Source: Candidatus Woesearchaeota archaeon
GTDB lineage: Archaea > Nanobdellota > Nanobdellia > Woesearchaeales > GW2011-AR9
Reading direction: 5' to 3'
DNA length: 48,230 nt
Assembly: GCA_016188115.1 (NCBI GenBank)
Contig: JACPIK010000002.1
Span: forward strand, 631,847-680,076
Shown: in pieces, positions 1 through 7,973 of the stretch
How the letters are laid out: each line of letters begins with the position of its first letter
How positions within the stretch are numbered: position 1 is the first letter of the stretch
Notes under the pieces: generated by a model
Told to the model about the DNA's origin: nothing
Seen by the model: the letters and a program-made list of their open reading frames with translations, nothing else
Databases searched by the model: none
Made by a program: the position numbers and the translations under genes

Positions 1-353
1 ACAAACACCACGACCCGATAAGGAGTCACAACCGGTTGAGATAAACGAAAGAAACACGCATCTTCGTCACAAGTTAAATCCAACGCACTATATTGCCAGT
101 AACAATCACGATTTGGGTCATACTGGTGAAATGTTTTAAGATCAGCAACAACACCACGCAAAGTAGACTCAACAGCAGGCTCATCTTCTCCGCATAAGAA
201 AAGATTACCTACAACACCAGAAGTAGAGAGAAGAGTGTCCTGTTGAGATAAGCTAAAAGCCAACTCTTCACTCGCAAACACAGATAAACTAAATAAAACT
301 ACAAATACAATAAACAAATACATCTTCATTAACATCTTCATTAACATCTTCAT
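1..353 (-). CDS. Exported protein, N-terminal part (cut by window edge)
   Basis: The frame starts at an ATG whose first base is 353 and stays open to the window edge, so only about 117 codons are visible. I do not recognise the family. After a Met/Lys/Leu-rich start comes a hydrophobic run (MYLFIVFVVLFSLSVFA) followed by SEE, a good Sec signal peptide. The mature part has several cysteines (LFLCGE, NRDCYW, LTCDEDACFF) that could form disulphides outside the cell. The start is ambiguous: a 12-base direct repeat puts six in-frame ATG codons between 353 and 321. Lack of a stop inside the window explains why it is easy to miss. Confidence 0.75.
   Translation of the reverse strand, partial: MKMLMKMLMKMYLFIVFVVLFSLSVFASEELAFSLSQQDTLLSTSGVVGNLFLCGEDEPAVESTLRGVVADLKTFHQYDPNRDCYWQYSALDLTCDEDACFFRLSQPVVTPYRVVVF
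321..353. repeat. Tandem 12-bp repeat over a start codon
   Basis: The unit CATCTTCATTAA occurs at 321 and 333, and a partial third copy runs from 345 to 353. On the minus strand it reads as repeated Met-Lys-Met-Leu and provides six in-frame ATG codons for the exported protein. Slippage here would change signal-peptide length in steps of four residues without breaking the frame. Confidence 0.85.
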
Positions 354-524
354 AACGAAATCTGCGCAACCATTGCTTAAATAATTATTGGCACTAAAGA
401 CTAAGAAGAAAAACATAAGTATCATGAAATTGCAAGATAGCAAAAAATACACCGACAACTAACTCTACTACAGAAAACTATAAAAAGTTGTAAAAAGCGT
501 TTAATTCATTTTGGAGGAAGATGT

Positions 525-818
525 ATGTTATATGAACTTTATCAACGACCTATTCTTACCGTAGGTATAATCGCGTTCCTACTTATCTGGCACTTACTAT
601 GGCAAGGACTTGCTCTCTGGCATGCTGCTCGTAATAAACATACTGTATGGTTTATTCTTATTTTACTCCTAAACACCATTGGAATTCTACCAATCATTTA
701 CTTAATACTTCATCGTGAAAAAAAACCAACTGCAACAGTTTCCACTACTCCTGAGGTAACACCATCAAAATCAGCACCAAAGAAACGAAAACAAAAAAAT
801 GAGCCAAAATCAGAATAG
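525..818 (+). CDS. DUF5652-like two-helix membrane protein
   Basis: The protein has 97 residues and two membrane helices (about 11-32 and 41-62), followed by a Thr/Pro/Lys-rich hydrophilic tail. The segment GLALWHAARNKHTVWFILIL with a following NTIGILPIIYL matches my memory of the small DUF5652 family, common in DPANN archaea and candidate-phyla bacteria, with no known function. A GGAGG motif at 513-517 sits 7 bases before ATG 525, which favours this start over the ATG at 521. A TATA-like TATAAAAA lies at about 480-487. The charged tail probably faces the cytoplasm. The family call rests on sequence resemblance only. Confidence 0.75.
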   Translation: MLYELYQRPILTVGIIAFLLIWHLLWQGLALWHAARNKHTVWFILILLLNTIGILPIIYLILHREKKPTATVSTTPEVTPSKSAPKKRKQKNEPKSE

Positions 819-927
819 ATACTAGATTTAGATTTGAAACAACAAAAACCATTTTTCCTAGGTTTAGGCAAGTCATTTTCAATAAGCCAAAAGGTTTTTA
901 AAGCATTCACACTCCAACGCCCTAAAC

Positions 928-1070
928 GCCCTGGTGGTGTAGCCCGGATTGTATGTCTTACGACACGCAAGGGTAAACTATCATACTGCCCTTTCGCGGC
1001 GGAAAGCGGAGCTTTCGAGCTCTTCTGTCGAAGAGAGGCAGTGACCCGGGTTCGAATCCCGGCCAGGGCA
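928..1070 (+). tRNA. tRNA-Glu (UUC) with anticodon-loop intron and D-loop insertion
   Basis: The acceptor arms GCCCTGG (928-934) and CCAGGGC (1063-1069) pair perfectly, with discriminator A1070. The T arm is CCGGG-TTCGAAT-CCCGG (1046-1062). The anticodon stem CTGCC (986-990) pairs with GGCAG (1037-1041). The anticodon is TTC (993-995). A 39-base intron (997-1035) fits position 37/38: CTTT/GAAG forms the central four base pairs, CGC and AGA are the 3-base bulges, and GGCGG/CTGTC forms the inner helix, a complete bulge-helix-bulge. The mature loop would be CTTTCGA, as in archaeal tRNA-Glu. The D loop holds about 30 extra bases (948-977) after the conserved GG. Removing both segments leaves 74 bases. 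A T-rich TATA-like TTTTTAAAG lies at about 894-902. Confidence 0.85.
997..1035 (+). other. tRNA-Glu intron (canonical 37/38 site)
   Basis: The splice sites are placed by the bulge-helix-bulge: cuts fall after the second base of bulge CG^C and of bulge AG^A. The intron also contains GAGCT-TTCG-AGCTC, a perfect UUCG hairpin at 1010-1023. The tRNA splicing endonuclease is not in this window. Confidence 0.8.
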
Positions 1071-1125
1071 CTTTATCTTTCGTTCTAGCCTTATTGCGTT
1101 TATGAATAGAATTCCCTACAGAAGA

Positions 1126-1293
1126 CATGTGTTGCCAAGAAAGGGTTAACGTATGATCTTCTGTGGGGGGGATGTCAAAATTTGTAGTGCCATCGGCATT
1201 AAGTTGATATTTCAAATAATGTTTTGGATACGGCCAAGGATGTTCTGGATTAACATGAGGTACGCACCCATCAACACGCACAGCAATACTTTT
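1126..1293 (-). pseudogene. Duplicated fragment of the large surface-protein gene
   Basis: This segment matches 3635-3803, inside the large class III signal-peptide protein, over about 168 bases with three differences: one missing A in the run near 1147, one T/C change and one A/G change. In the minus frame it encodes SIAVRVDGCVPHVNPEHP and the residues after it; the missing base then breaks the frame. It starts 55 bases after the tRNA-Glu 3' end. On its far side (toward 1330) the reading frame still shows weak similarity to the parent (TDPTALQKSTKS against TDATTTTSTES). That fits a decaying paralogue better than a simple short copy. Confidence 0.85.
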
Positions 1294-1343
1294 AGTTGAT
1301 TTTTGGAGTGCTGTTGGATCGGTGGTTTTGTGCAAGAGTAGAA

Positions 1344-1351
1344 TTTATATA
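1344..1351 (+). promoter_or_regulatory. TATA element for the gene at 1374
   Basis: The sequence TTTATATA is centred about 26 bases before the GTG start at 1374. This is the expected place for an archaeal TATA box if transcription begins at or next to the start codon (leaderless mRNA). Confidence 0.6.
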
Positions 1352-1373
1352 TTCTAATACCTATACTTAAGAC

Positions 1374-1601
1374 GTGGCAAAACTTGATCAGAGTTTTTGG
1401 AAAGAAGCGTTACAGCACGCTTTCAGGAAAGATATTCCAATTCTGCTGTATTTAGTTTATCTCTGGTTTGGTGTGCTTGATGTCGGCATGACGCGAATCT
1501 ACCAGATCACGAGTTCTGATGTGGTCAGCACCTCAATTATTCTGGCCGTGATAATCTTGCCTGCTATACCTGTGATTATGCGCGTGTGGTACACGCGATA
1601 A
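1374..1601 (+). CDS. Small two-helix membrane protein
   Basis: The 75-residue protein begins with GTG, chosen because a TATA element lies 26 bases upstream and no ATG fits. Two hydrophobic segments (about 23-37 and 52-68, including STSIILAVIILPAIPVIM) frame a short loop. The first 20 residues are hydrophilic. I do not recognise a family. It sits between the surface-gene fragment and a lipoprotein gene, and its codons look somewhat richer in G and C than those of its neighbours, which could mean a different origin. Expression is plausible but unproven. Confidence 0.55.
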   Translation: MAKLDQSFWKEALQHAFRKDIPILLYLVYLWFGVLDVGMTRIYQITSSDVVSTSIILAVIILPAIPVIMRVWYTR

Positions 1602-1636
1602 GATTTAAATAGAATCGTCCCTTTTTAGCAAGTACA

Positions 1637-2992
1637 ATGCGTATGCTACATTATGCTGGACTTGCCATTGCATTAAGTGCATGTGGCGAAGGAGCACCTG
1701 GTTCTGATAAAGTTGGCGATTCTAATCCTAAAACTCCTTTTAGTATAACGGAATCAGTAGGACGTTTTAACAATAATGGAAGTTATTCTTTTCGTGAAAT
1801 AGATCCCGTATATGTTACATTAGAGGGTCAAATTCAATCAGTCCCCTTTACAGTTGATTGTCTCAGCTTTCGTGGCGAGAAATCAAGAGATGTATGTAAA
1901 GCATTTAATGGAGATTTGGGACTTGCTGGTATTGCAGTATTTGAAGATGGGGGAGAGGTTGAACAAGGTCTTCAAGCTAAAGAGTATGCCCAACGTCAAT
2001 TTGCTTTAAGCCAACGTAATATTGAACTTGATTCTCCTGTCAAAATTACTCCGGAAAATGAAGAAATTCTTTTTGATCTTAATCAATGGTATTTTACTGA
2101 TGGCCAATATCACTGTGATAATCGTATGACTGGTCAACAAGTGATCGAGAGTGAAGACTTTGCACGATTCTTTTTGGAGAAAATTCTTGATCGAGCTCTC
2201 GGTTCTGGATGGTCTATTTCATATGTTGCTAATCTTGCTAAAGAAATTGCTGATGAACGATATCCAATTAACCCAAATGCCGATTATGCTGTTTTTAGCA
2301 GAGTACCGGCACGACCACAAGATACATCGTTGCTTATTGAACTTAATACAGCGGGAACACTTCCTCCTGAAATAGTTGATGGGCGGTTAGCAGAAGAAGT
2401 TCTTGCAGGCTGTCGAGATGATCGACCAGTGCGAGAATTGCGCCCGGAACCTATGGAATTGATTGATTGTCTGAATGGGAATACGATGGGAAATGAATGG
2501 AAAGCAAATCGACCAGAGGTATTTACTCCCGGCGAGGAAGGGGTTATTGTATTTGCTGGAAGGCATGATGGCTATTTTGTGGATCGTGAGCTTTTAGATT
2601 TGAATGAAGGTCTTATTGTTGAACTTCGCGGTATTCGAACGGGAGGTATCGGATTTGGCATTGGCCTAGGTGAAAAGACTGGCGAAGGTGCTAATATAGG
2701 GATGTTTCTAGATATCCCTTTAGATCCCAATCAGATGTACTGCGGACTTTCTGTTGATAGTAATGATGATCGAACCGTTCCCTGTCTAAATCAACAGGTT
2801 TTGAATGACCATTTTACTATTCAATTTGAAGCAACACCACAAGAGACAATATTCTTTGCGAATGGGAGCGAAATCTCGAGATCAGGTCCACTTCCGAATT
2901 TAAAACCTTCAGCAGGACTATACATTGATGGGGGAGAAACAGGGGGATCGTTGGAATTTAGATTATGTGTCGGTCGACCTAAAACTAATTAG
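1637..2992 (+). CDS. Large lipoprotein of unknown function
   Basis: The 451-residue protein has a short hydrophobic N-terminus ending in a lipobox-like LSAC (Cys16), so it is probably lipid-anchored outside the membrane. The mature protein is acidic and beta-rich. The last 190 or so residues (from about VIVFAGRHDGYF) alternate like a jelly-roll sandwich, but I cannot assign a family. Six or more cysteines may form disulphides. TTTAAATA at 1604-1611 lies 26-33 bases before the start, suggesting a leaderless transcript. ATG 1643 is an alternative start. The 3' end overlaps the convergent surface-protein gene by 8 bases. Confidence 0.7.
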   Translation: MRMLHYAGLAIALSACGEGAPGSDKVGDSNPKTPFSITESVGRFNNNGSYSFREIDPVYVTLEGQIQSVPFTVDCLSFRGEKSRDVCKAFNGDLGLAGIAVFEDGGEVEQGLQAKEYAQRQFALSQRNIELDSPVKITPENEEILFDLNQWYFTDGQYHCDNRMTGQQVIESEDFARFFLEKILDRALGSGWSISYVANLAKEIADERYPINPNADYAVFSRVPARPQDTSLLIELNTAGTLPPEIVDGRLAEEVLAGCRDDRPVRELRPEPMELIDCLNGNTMGNEWKANRPEVFTPGEEGVIVFAGRHDGYFVDRELLDLNEGLIVELRGIRTGGIGFGIGLGEKTGEGANIGMFLDIPLDPNQMYCGLSVDSNDDRTVPCLNQQVLNDHFTIQFEATPQETIFFANGSEISRSGPLPNLKPSAGLYIDGGETGGSLEFRLCVGRPKTN

Positions 2993-5783
2993 GCACGCAG
3001 CTGACTGATCCTCTTCTGATTATTCTACATTCACCGGGTAACCCCTGATTTAAGTTAATACATTTCTTAGCGTTTTCATTGACATCGGTTTCTGGATCAC
3101 ACCCGCAATGATAATCCTCCTCACCGAGATCTTTAAAATCCTCTACATTAAACCGTCCTCTACCTGCAACATCTTCCACAATTGCTGTTGAACAAACTTG
3201 TCTATTCTCATCCCCACATCCTACAGGTCCATGACACCAGAATCCTGGACTTGCTCCCGCACCATCACCTGCCAATTGGTATGTCCATGGAGAGCGACCA
3301 GCACACGCTGGCGCAACTTTGTCACAAGAAGAAATAACATCTGGATCAGTTTCCCGCGAGACATCAAAGCATTTCAAATCTTCATCTTCAATTGATTCGG
3401 CAACAAAATTAATATTAGTACACGTATTGCCTCGTAGTCCGTCACAGGTTCCAACTTCCTTGCTCGTTTCAAGAATATATCCAGCTCTTAAACCACTGCC
3501 AGCAGTAGCATCAAGACGAGCAATGCTACCTAATTCATCTGCTGTTCCAAAACAACCCATCTGCGACTCGCCTGCAAAACACTCTTTTCGGTCTTCACGA
3601 TTATATGGTTCACGAGTAACTGGATTGCAACACGCATGTGTTGCCAAGAAAGGGTTAAACGTATGATCTTCTGTGGGGGGGATGTCAAAATTTGTAGTGC
3701 CATCGGCATTAAGTTGATATTTCAAATAATGTTTCGGATACGGCCAAGGATGTTCTGGATTAACATGAGGTACGCACCCATCAACACGCACGGCAATACT
3801 TTCTGTCGATGTTGTCGTTGTGGCATCAGTCGGACAATACGCAACATCAAGTTCAAGTGTGAGTGTCCCCAACCCTTTTTGTTGAAACGCTGAAAAAGAA
3901 TTCTCCCCTCGTGCATCCGGCCCAAGCAAATTAGGAGAAGGACTTCCCGTTTCATCTTTCCAACGAGAAATCAAATCAGCATTTCCCCCATCTTTATACC
4001 AATCAATGCCATTGAGATCTTGTCGAAACCAAGGCAAAGCAAATTGGAAGTGACCATTTACATTTGTAGGTTGAAGATCTTTAGTATATTCAAATTTCTC
4101 TGTTTCTTCATCATTGACATAAGATAAACGTAAATGTTGGAGTTGTCGGTTGTTCAAAGAGGGATTTTCCGGATACTCAATCGTGACAAAGACAGGATCT
4201 TCGATAGAAGCGAGATAGACCTTATCGTCGCCTTGTGCATCAATAGTCTGTGCATACGAACGAAGCGGTGGGCCTGTGGGATCATCGTTTTGGGTAAACC
4301 TGTATTCAGGCATATCCATCTTGACATCCATGGTCATAGGTCGATCAATTAGAACACGAATGGTTTGATTGTCTTCAACTTTTCCGTCTGAGGCATGACC
4401 TATAAGACCATATAAACCTGGTTGATCGCCAAAAAGAGCAGCAATTCTTTCTGCACGAAGAACATATTTCTCAGCAGAAAGATCTTCATCATCAGCAGGA
4501 AATTCCACAACAACTGGTCGATCACCACAAACCCCATTGATACAAGCACCATCCCATTCTAGTTCATCTTGTGGATTTGTAAAACGATAGTGGATCACCT
4601 GAGAAGGATTATCTGGATCTTGAGCGTTAAGTGTAATATCAAGATCGCCTTTCTGATTATCTCCCGGAATAACCAAATAATCATAAATCGCAGGACAGGC
4701 GTTACGTGACACATAATCTAATGCAGGTGCACGATTTTGAACGGCAAGACGGAAAAGATACGGCTGTTGGTTGAGCGGGCTTAGAACCGAGGTATGAAAT
4801 TCAAAAATGTCATCACCTGTGGTTGGATCTTTGACAACCTCAACCTGTGTAATCGTCTGCTCAATCCACTCTTTAGGATTTTTCCAAGTGCAAGTATAGG
4901 TTCCATCACGGTTATCAACACAGCTATCAGGTACTACTTGATCAGGTACAGCTGGCTTCCATTGATATTCAAATACTTCACTCGTTCGCATGTCTTCATC
5001 CCCCATATCAAACTCCATGAACCGTTGCTCCTCGCGAACTAATGTTAAAATAGCCGATGCAAAGCGGAAAAATGGGGTTGGATAGGTGAAATCAAACGTC
5101 GTGGGAAGAAAAACCGTATCTTCTCCGCTGCGAAAGGTCATTTCATATTCTGAGGTAACATCGATAGCATCGTACCCCAAGTTAACATTTGTCTTCAATT
5201 TTCCTGGCTCTAATTGGTAGCCTAACTGAATTTTACTTTCAATAATTTCTTTGACACAGTCTTGAGTTTTTTCTTCAATATACTTTGCAAGTGCAGTTTC
5301 AATTTTACCTGTGGTTAAGAATGGACGTGCACCAAATTGAGCATCAGGATGGGGAAATGTGTATTGACAAAAGTAAGGACTATCTTCATCGTTGGGACAA
5401 GGATAGGCTTCTTGATAAGATTCTCGATCGGGGGGTTGTGGATACTCTTGACGCGCAATGCCATAGGCGACACGATCACCAGACGGATGAAGAAGTCCGG
5501 TCTTGCCTTCTTCATAGACGGAAAAACCCCCAGGATCGCCTTGCCATAATGTCCCTTGCTTTCCAAGCAGTCTCAGTCCTGTGTCAAGATCATCACGCAA
5601 GCAGTCTTCGACACCCATACGTAATTGAGGAAACTTGAATGCGCCGGTGAATATTTTTTCTTCCGCTTGTTTAAGCTGCTCTTTTTGAGTATTAGAAGAA
5701 AGCATGATGATGAAAATGAACGCACTCACCATTAAAATTCCAATTATGATAAAGATCGTTATCTGTCCTCTTTTTGCACCCAT
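2985..5783 (-). CDS. Large class III signal-peptide (pilin-like) surface protein
   Basis: From ATG 5783 the protein has 932 residues and begins MGAKRGQITIFIIIGI, a class III signal peptide: prepilin peptidase would cut after KRG and leave a hydrophobic N-terminal helix starting QITIF. I chose this ATG over one 63 bases upstream because TATAAAAA (plus strand 5806-5813) lies at the right distance and the signal peptide would otherwise be buried. The long ectodomain is Asp/Glu-rich and mostly beta, with repeated Ig-like stretches, and the last 200 or so residues are cysteine-rich. The protein is probably a cell-surface or pilus-associated factor. Part of the gene is duplicated at 1126-1293. Confidence 0.75.
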   Translation of the reverse strand: MGAKRGQITIFIIIGILMVSAFIFIIMLSSNTQKEQLKQAEEKIFTGAFKFPQLRMGVEDCLRDDLDTGLRLLGKQGTLWQGDPGGFSVYEEGKTGLLHPSGDRVAYGIARQEYPQPPDRESYQEAYPCPNDEDSPYFCQYTFPHPDAQFGARPFLTTGKIETALAKYIEEKTQDCVKEIIESKIQLGYQLEPGKLKTNVNLGYDAIDVTSEYEMTFRSGEDTVFLPTTFDFTYPTPFFRFASAILTLVREEQRFMEFDMGDEDMRTSEVFEYQWKPAVPDQVVPDSCVDNRDGTYTCTWKNPKEWIEQTITQVEVVKDPTTGDDIFEFHTSVLSPLNQQPYLFRLAVQNRAPALDYVSRNACPAIYDYLVIPGDNQKGDLDITLNAQDPDNPSQVIHYRFTNPQDELEWDGACINGVCGDRPVVVEFPADDEDLSAEKYVLRAERIAALFGDQPGLYGLIGHASDGKVEDNQTIRVLIDRPMTMDVKMDMPEYRFTQNDDPTGPPLRSYAQTIDAQGDDKVYLASIEDPVFVTIEYPENPSLNNRQLQHLRLSYVNDEETEKFEYTKDLQPTNVNGHFQFALPWFRQDLNGIDWYKDGGNADLISRWKDETGSPSPNLLGPDARGENSFSAFQQKGLGTLTLELDVAYCPTDATTTTSTESIAVRVDGCVPHVNPEHPWPYPKHYLKYQLNADGTTNFDIPPTEDHTFNPFLATHACCNPVTREPYNREDRKECFAGESQMGCFGTADELGSIARLDATAGSGLRAGYILETSKEVGTCDGLRGNTCTNINFVAESIEDEDLKCFDVSRETDPDVISSCDKVAPACAGRSPWTYQLAGDGAGASPGFWCHGPVGCGDENRQVCSTAIVEDVAGRGRFNVEDFKDLGEEDYHCGCDPETDVNENAKKCINLNQGLPGECRIIRRGSVSCVPN

Positions 5784-5921
5784 ACGCAAAATGAATATTT
5801 TTGAGTATAAAAAGGTAGTGCGACTAACCCCACAAAGAAATCTCAATAGTCAAAATGAAAACGTCTACTAAAACATTTATTTTGTAAACATTTATAAAAA
5901 CACCCCTCTGCATCTTTTCAC

Positions 5922-7853
5922 ATGGTCAACCCTAAACTCGACCCAGTTAAACTCCAAAAACTGCAAGATTTACGTCAAAACAATGTAAATCCCTACCCCT
6001 ATACTTATTCTCAAACCCATCACGCCCAACAACTTAAAAATCAATTTGAAAAACTCAACCCCGAAGAACACACTAAACAACATGTTTCTATCGCTGGACG
6101 TATCATGCTACGCCGCGTCATGGGAAAAGCAAGTTTTTTTCATGTTCAAGATGAAACGGGACAAATCCAAATTTACATTACACAAGATAATGTAGGTGAA
6201 GAACAATATGCCCAACTCACTAAAAAGACAGACCTTGGTGACATCATTGGTGTTCAAGGTACTATTTTCAAAACGAAAATGGGCGAAGTAACCATCCAAG
6301 TGAGCCAAGCGCAAATCCTATGTAAATCATTGTTAGTTCTTCCTGAAAAGTTCCATGGTCTTAAAGATGTGGAAATTCGCTATCGACAGCGCTATCTCGA
6401 TTTGATTAGTAATCCCTCTAGTAAAGAAGTATTCAAACAACGAAGTATGATCACAACAGCAATTAGAGATTATTTCAATGAAAAAGGATTCTTAGAAGTG
6501 GAAACACCTACCCTTCAAACAATTTATGGCGGCGCTAACGCAAAACCATTTATCACCCACATTAACACATGGGATATGAAAATGTATCTTTCTATTGCTC
6601 CAGAATTGCCGCTAAAACGTCTGCTAGTTGGTGGATTTGAAAAAGTGTACACTATCTGCAAGAACTTTCGCAATGAAGATGTAGATACAACTCACAACCC
6701 AGAATTTACGTCTTTAGAGATTTATCAAGCGTATGTAGATTACTCTAAAATGATGGTCTATCTCGAAGAAGTCTATGAAAAAGCTTGTATCAAAATACAT
6801 GGAACAACAAAAGTAAAACGTATCTATAAAAACCAAGAAGTAACACTTGATTTTAAAGCCCCTTGGAAACGCTTAACCATGCTCGACGCTATTAAGCAGT
6901 ACACAAAAATAGATGCATCAAATTCAAGTATAGAACAATTACAAAAAATACTTAACAAAGAAAACATTGAATATGAAAAACCGCTTAGTTGGGGCAGTGC
7001 AGTACAACATCTTTTCGAACATTTTGTAGAAGAACATCTTATTCAACCAACCCATATTATTGATCATCCAAAAGAGACCACGCCTTTATGTAAAGCACAT
7101 CGCAAGGATCCACGACTTATTGAACGTTTTGAATCCTTTTGTATGGGCATGGAAATCTCCAATGCGTACTCCGAATTAAACGATCCATTACTTCAACGAG
7201 AGTTATTAGAAGACCAAGCTAAAAGCCTACGTGCTGGATCAGCAGAAGCGCATCCTATGGACGAAGATTTTGTCACTGCTATTGAATTTGGCATGCCACC
7301 AGCAGGTGGATTAGGATTCGGTATTGACCGCATGGCTATCATCTTAACCGGAGTAGAATCAATTCGTGACGTGATCTTATTCCCAACAGTAAAACCAGAA
7401 CATATTTCTCAAACACAGACTGGCAAAGCAAAAGAAACCAAAATTGCAGTAGCAGTAATTAACAAAGCAGCAAAACTAGAACCATGGCAGGAGATGAATA
7501 CAATCGCGCATCTCAACGCTGCCTTCGCTGCTCGTATGGGCAGAGAACTCTTATTGCAAGATACCATCGAAACAAAAGACGGAGAAAAAATTAAACTCAA
7601 TATTCAACATGCGATTATGATCAAAACTGCATCTTCACAAAAACAACTACAAGACCTCATTGAAAACGCGCATAACAGAAATCTTGAAATAGCCCAATTC
7701 ACACGGGAAATGCAAGAAACAACCAACGACAATGTTGTTATCGAAAAAACCAAACAAAAGAAGGCAGACCAAGTAGAATATTTAGGGATATTGGTATTTG
7801 GCAATAAAAAAGATGTTGATGAGATTAGCAAATCTTTTGCATTGTATAAGTAA
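5922..7853 (+). CDS. lysS: Lysyl-tRNA synthetase, class II, with C-terminal DUF2000/PTH2-like domain
   Basis: Residues 1-490 form a complete class II LysRS: an N-terminal OB-fold anticodon-binding domain (VSIAGRIMLRRVMGKASFFH), motif 2 at about 249-270 (FRNEDVDTTHNPEFTSLEIY) and motif 3 with the conserved Arg near 470 (GGLGFGIDRMAIILTG). The enzyme charges tRNA-Lys. The usual family ends near FPTVKPE, but this protein continues for about 150 residues. That extension (KIAVAVINKAAKLEPWQEMN onward, ending YLGILVFGNKKDVDEIS) resembles DUF2000, a family with a peptidyl-tRNA hydrolase II-like fold. No stop or frameshift separates the parts. TTTATAAAAA near 5889-5898 lies about 27 bases before the ATG. 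Confidence 0.95.
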   Translation: MVNPKLDPVKLQKLQDLRQNNVNPYPYTYSQTHHAQQLKNQFEKLNPEEHTKQHVSIAGRIMLRRVMGKASFFHVQDETGQIQIYITQDNVGEEQYAQLTKKTDLGDIIGVQGTIFKTKMGEVTIQVSQAQILCKSLLVLPEKFHGLKDVEIRYRQRYLDLISNPSSKEVFKQRSMITTAIRDYFNEKGFLEVETPTLQTIYGGANAKPFITHINTWDMKMYLSIAPELPLKRLLVGGFEKVYTICKNFRNEDVDTTHNPEFTSLEIYQAYVDYSKMMVYLEEVYEKACIKIHGTTKVKRIYKNQEVTLDFKAPWKRLTMLDAIKQYTKIDASNSSIEQLQKILNKENIEYEKPLSWGSAVQHLFEHFVEEHLIQPTHIIDHPKETTPLCKAHRKDPRLIERFESFCMGMEISNAYSELNDPLLQRELLEDQAKSLRAGSAEAHPMDEDFVTAIEFGMPPAGGLGFGIDRMAIILTGVESIRDVILFPTVKPEHISQTQTGKAKETKIAVAVINKAAKLEPWQEMNTIAHLNAAFAARMGRELLLQDTIETKDGEKIKLNIQHAIMIKTASSQKQLQDLIENAHNRNLEIAQFTREMQETTNDNVVIEKTKQKKADQVEYLGILVFGNKKDVDEISKSFALYK

Positions 7854-7890
7854 TTCTTAAGAAATTAAATATAAAAAGTCAAACTCATTA

Positions 7891-7973
7891 AAAAAATGAA
7901 TGCGGACGCCAGGTAAACAAAAACATACGTTTTTGAACCTGACTAATTAAAAAAAATGAATGCGGACGCCAGG
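7891..7973. repeat. Direct repeat of the tRNA-Leu 3' end
   Basis: AAAAAATGAATGCGGACGCC plus AGG occurs at 7891-7913 and again, 60 bases later, at 7951-7973, where it forms the 3' end of the tRNA-Leu gene on the minus strand. The sequence between holds an inverted repeat (AAAAAC-ATAC-GTTTTT, 7924-7935 region). A copied tRNA 3' end is what tRNA-targeted integration leaves behind, but the 60-base spacing is too small for an element, so this is a scar or a local duplication. Confidence 0.8.

Noticed and set aside
834-1088. Plus-strand frame overlapping tRNA-Glu
   Set aside because: Most of it is tRNA sequence, there is no ribosome-binding site or TATA element for it, and the product has no recognisable pattern.
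958-1335. Minus-strand frame of 125 codons across the tRNA-Glu gene
   Set aside because: It joins a duplicated gene fragment to the reverse of the tRNA; the matching part breaks its parental frame after a one-base loss. It is a pseudogene remnant, not a gene.
3198-5638. Several plus-strand frames of 65-117 codons opposite the large surface protein
   Set aside because: They lie fully inside a well-supported gene on the other strand and have no start signals of their own.
7891-7973. Complete integrated element at tRNA-Leu
   Set aside because: Only 37 bases separate the repeats and no integrase gene is present; only a scar or local duplication can be claimed.
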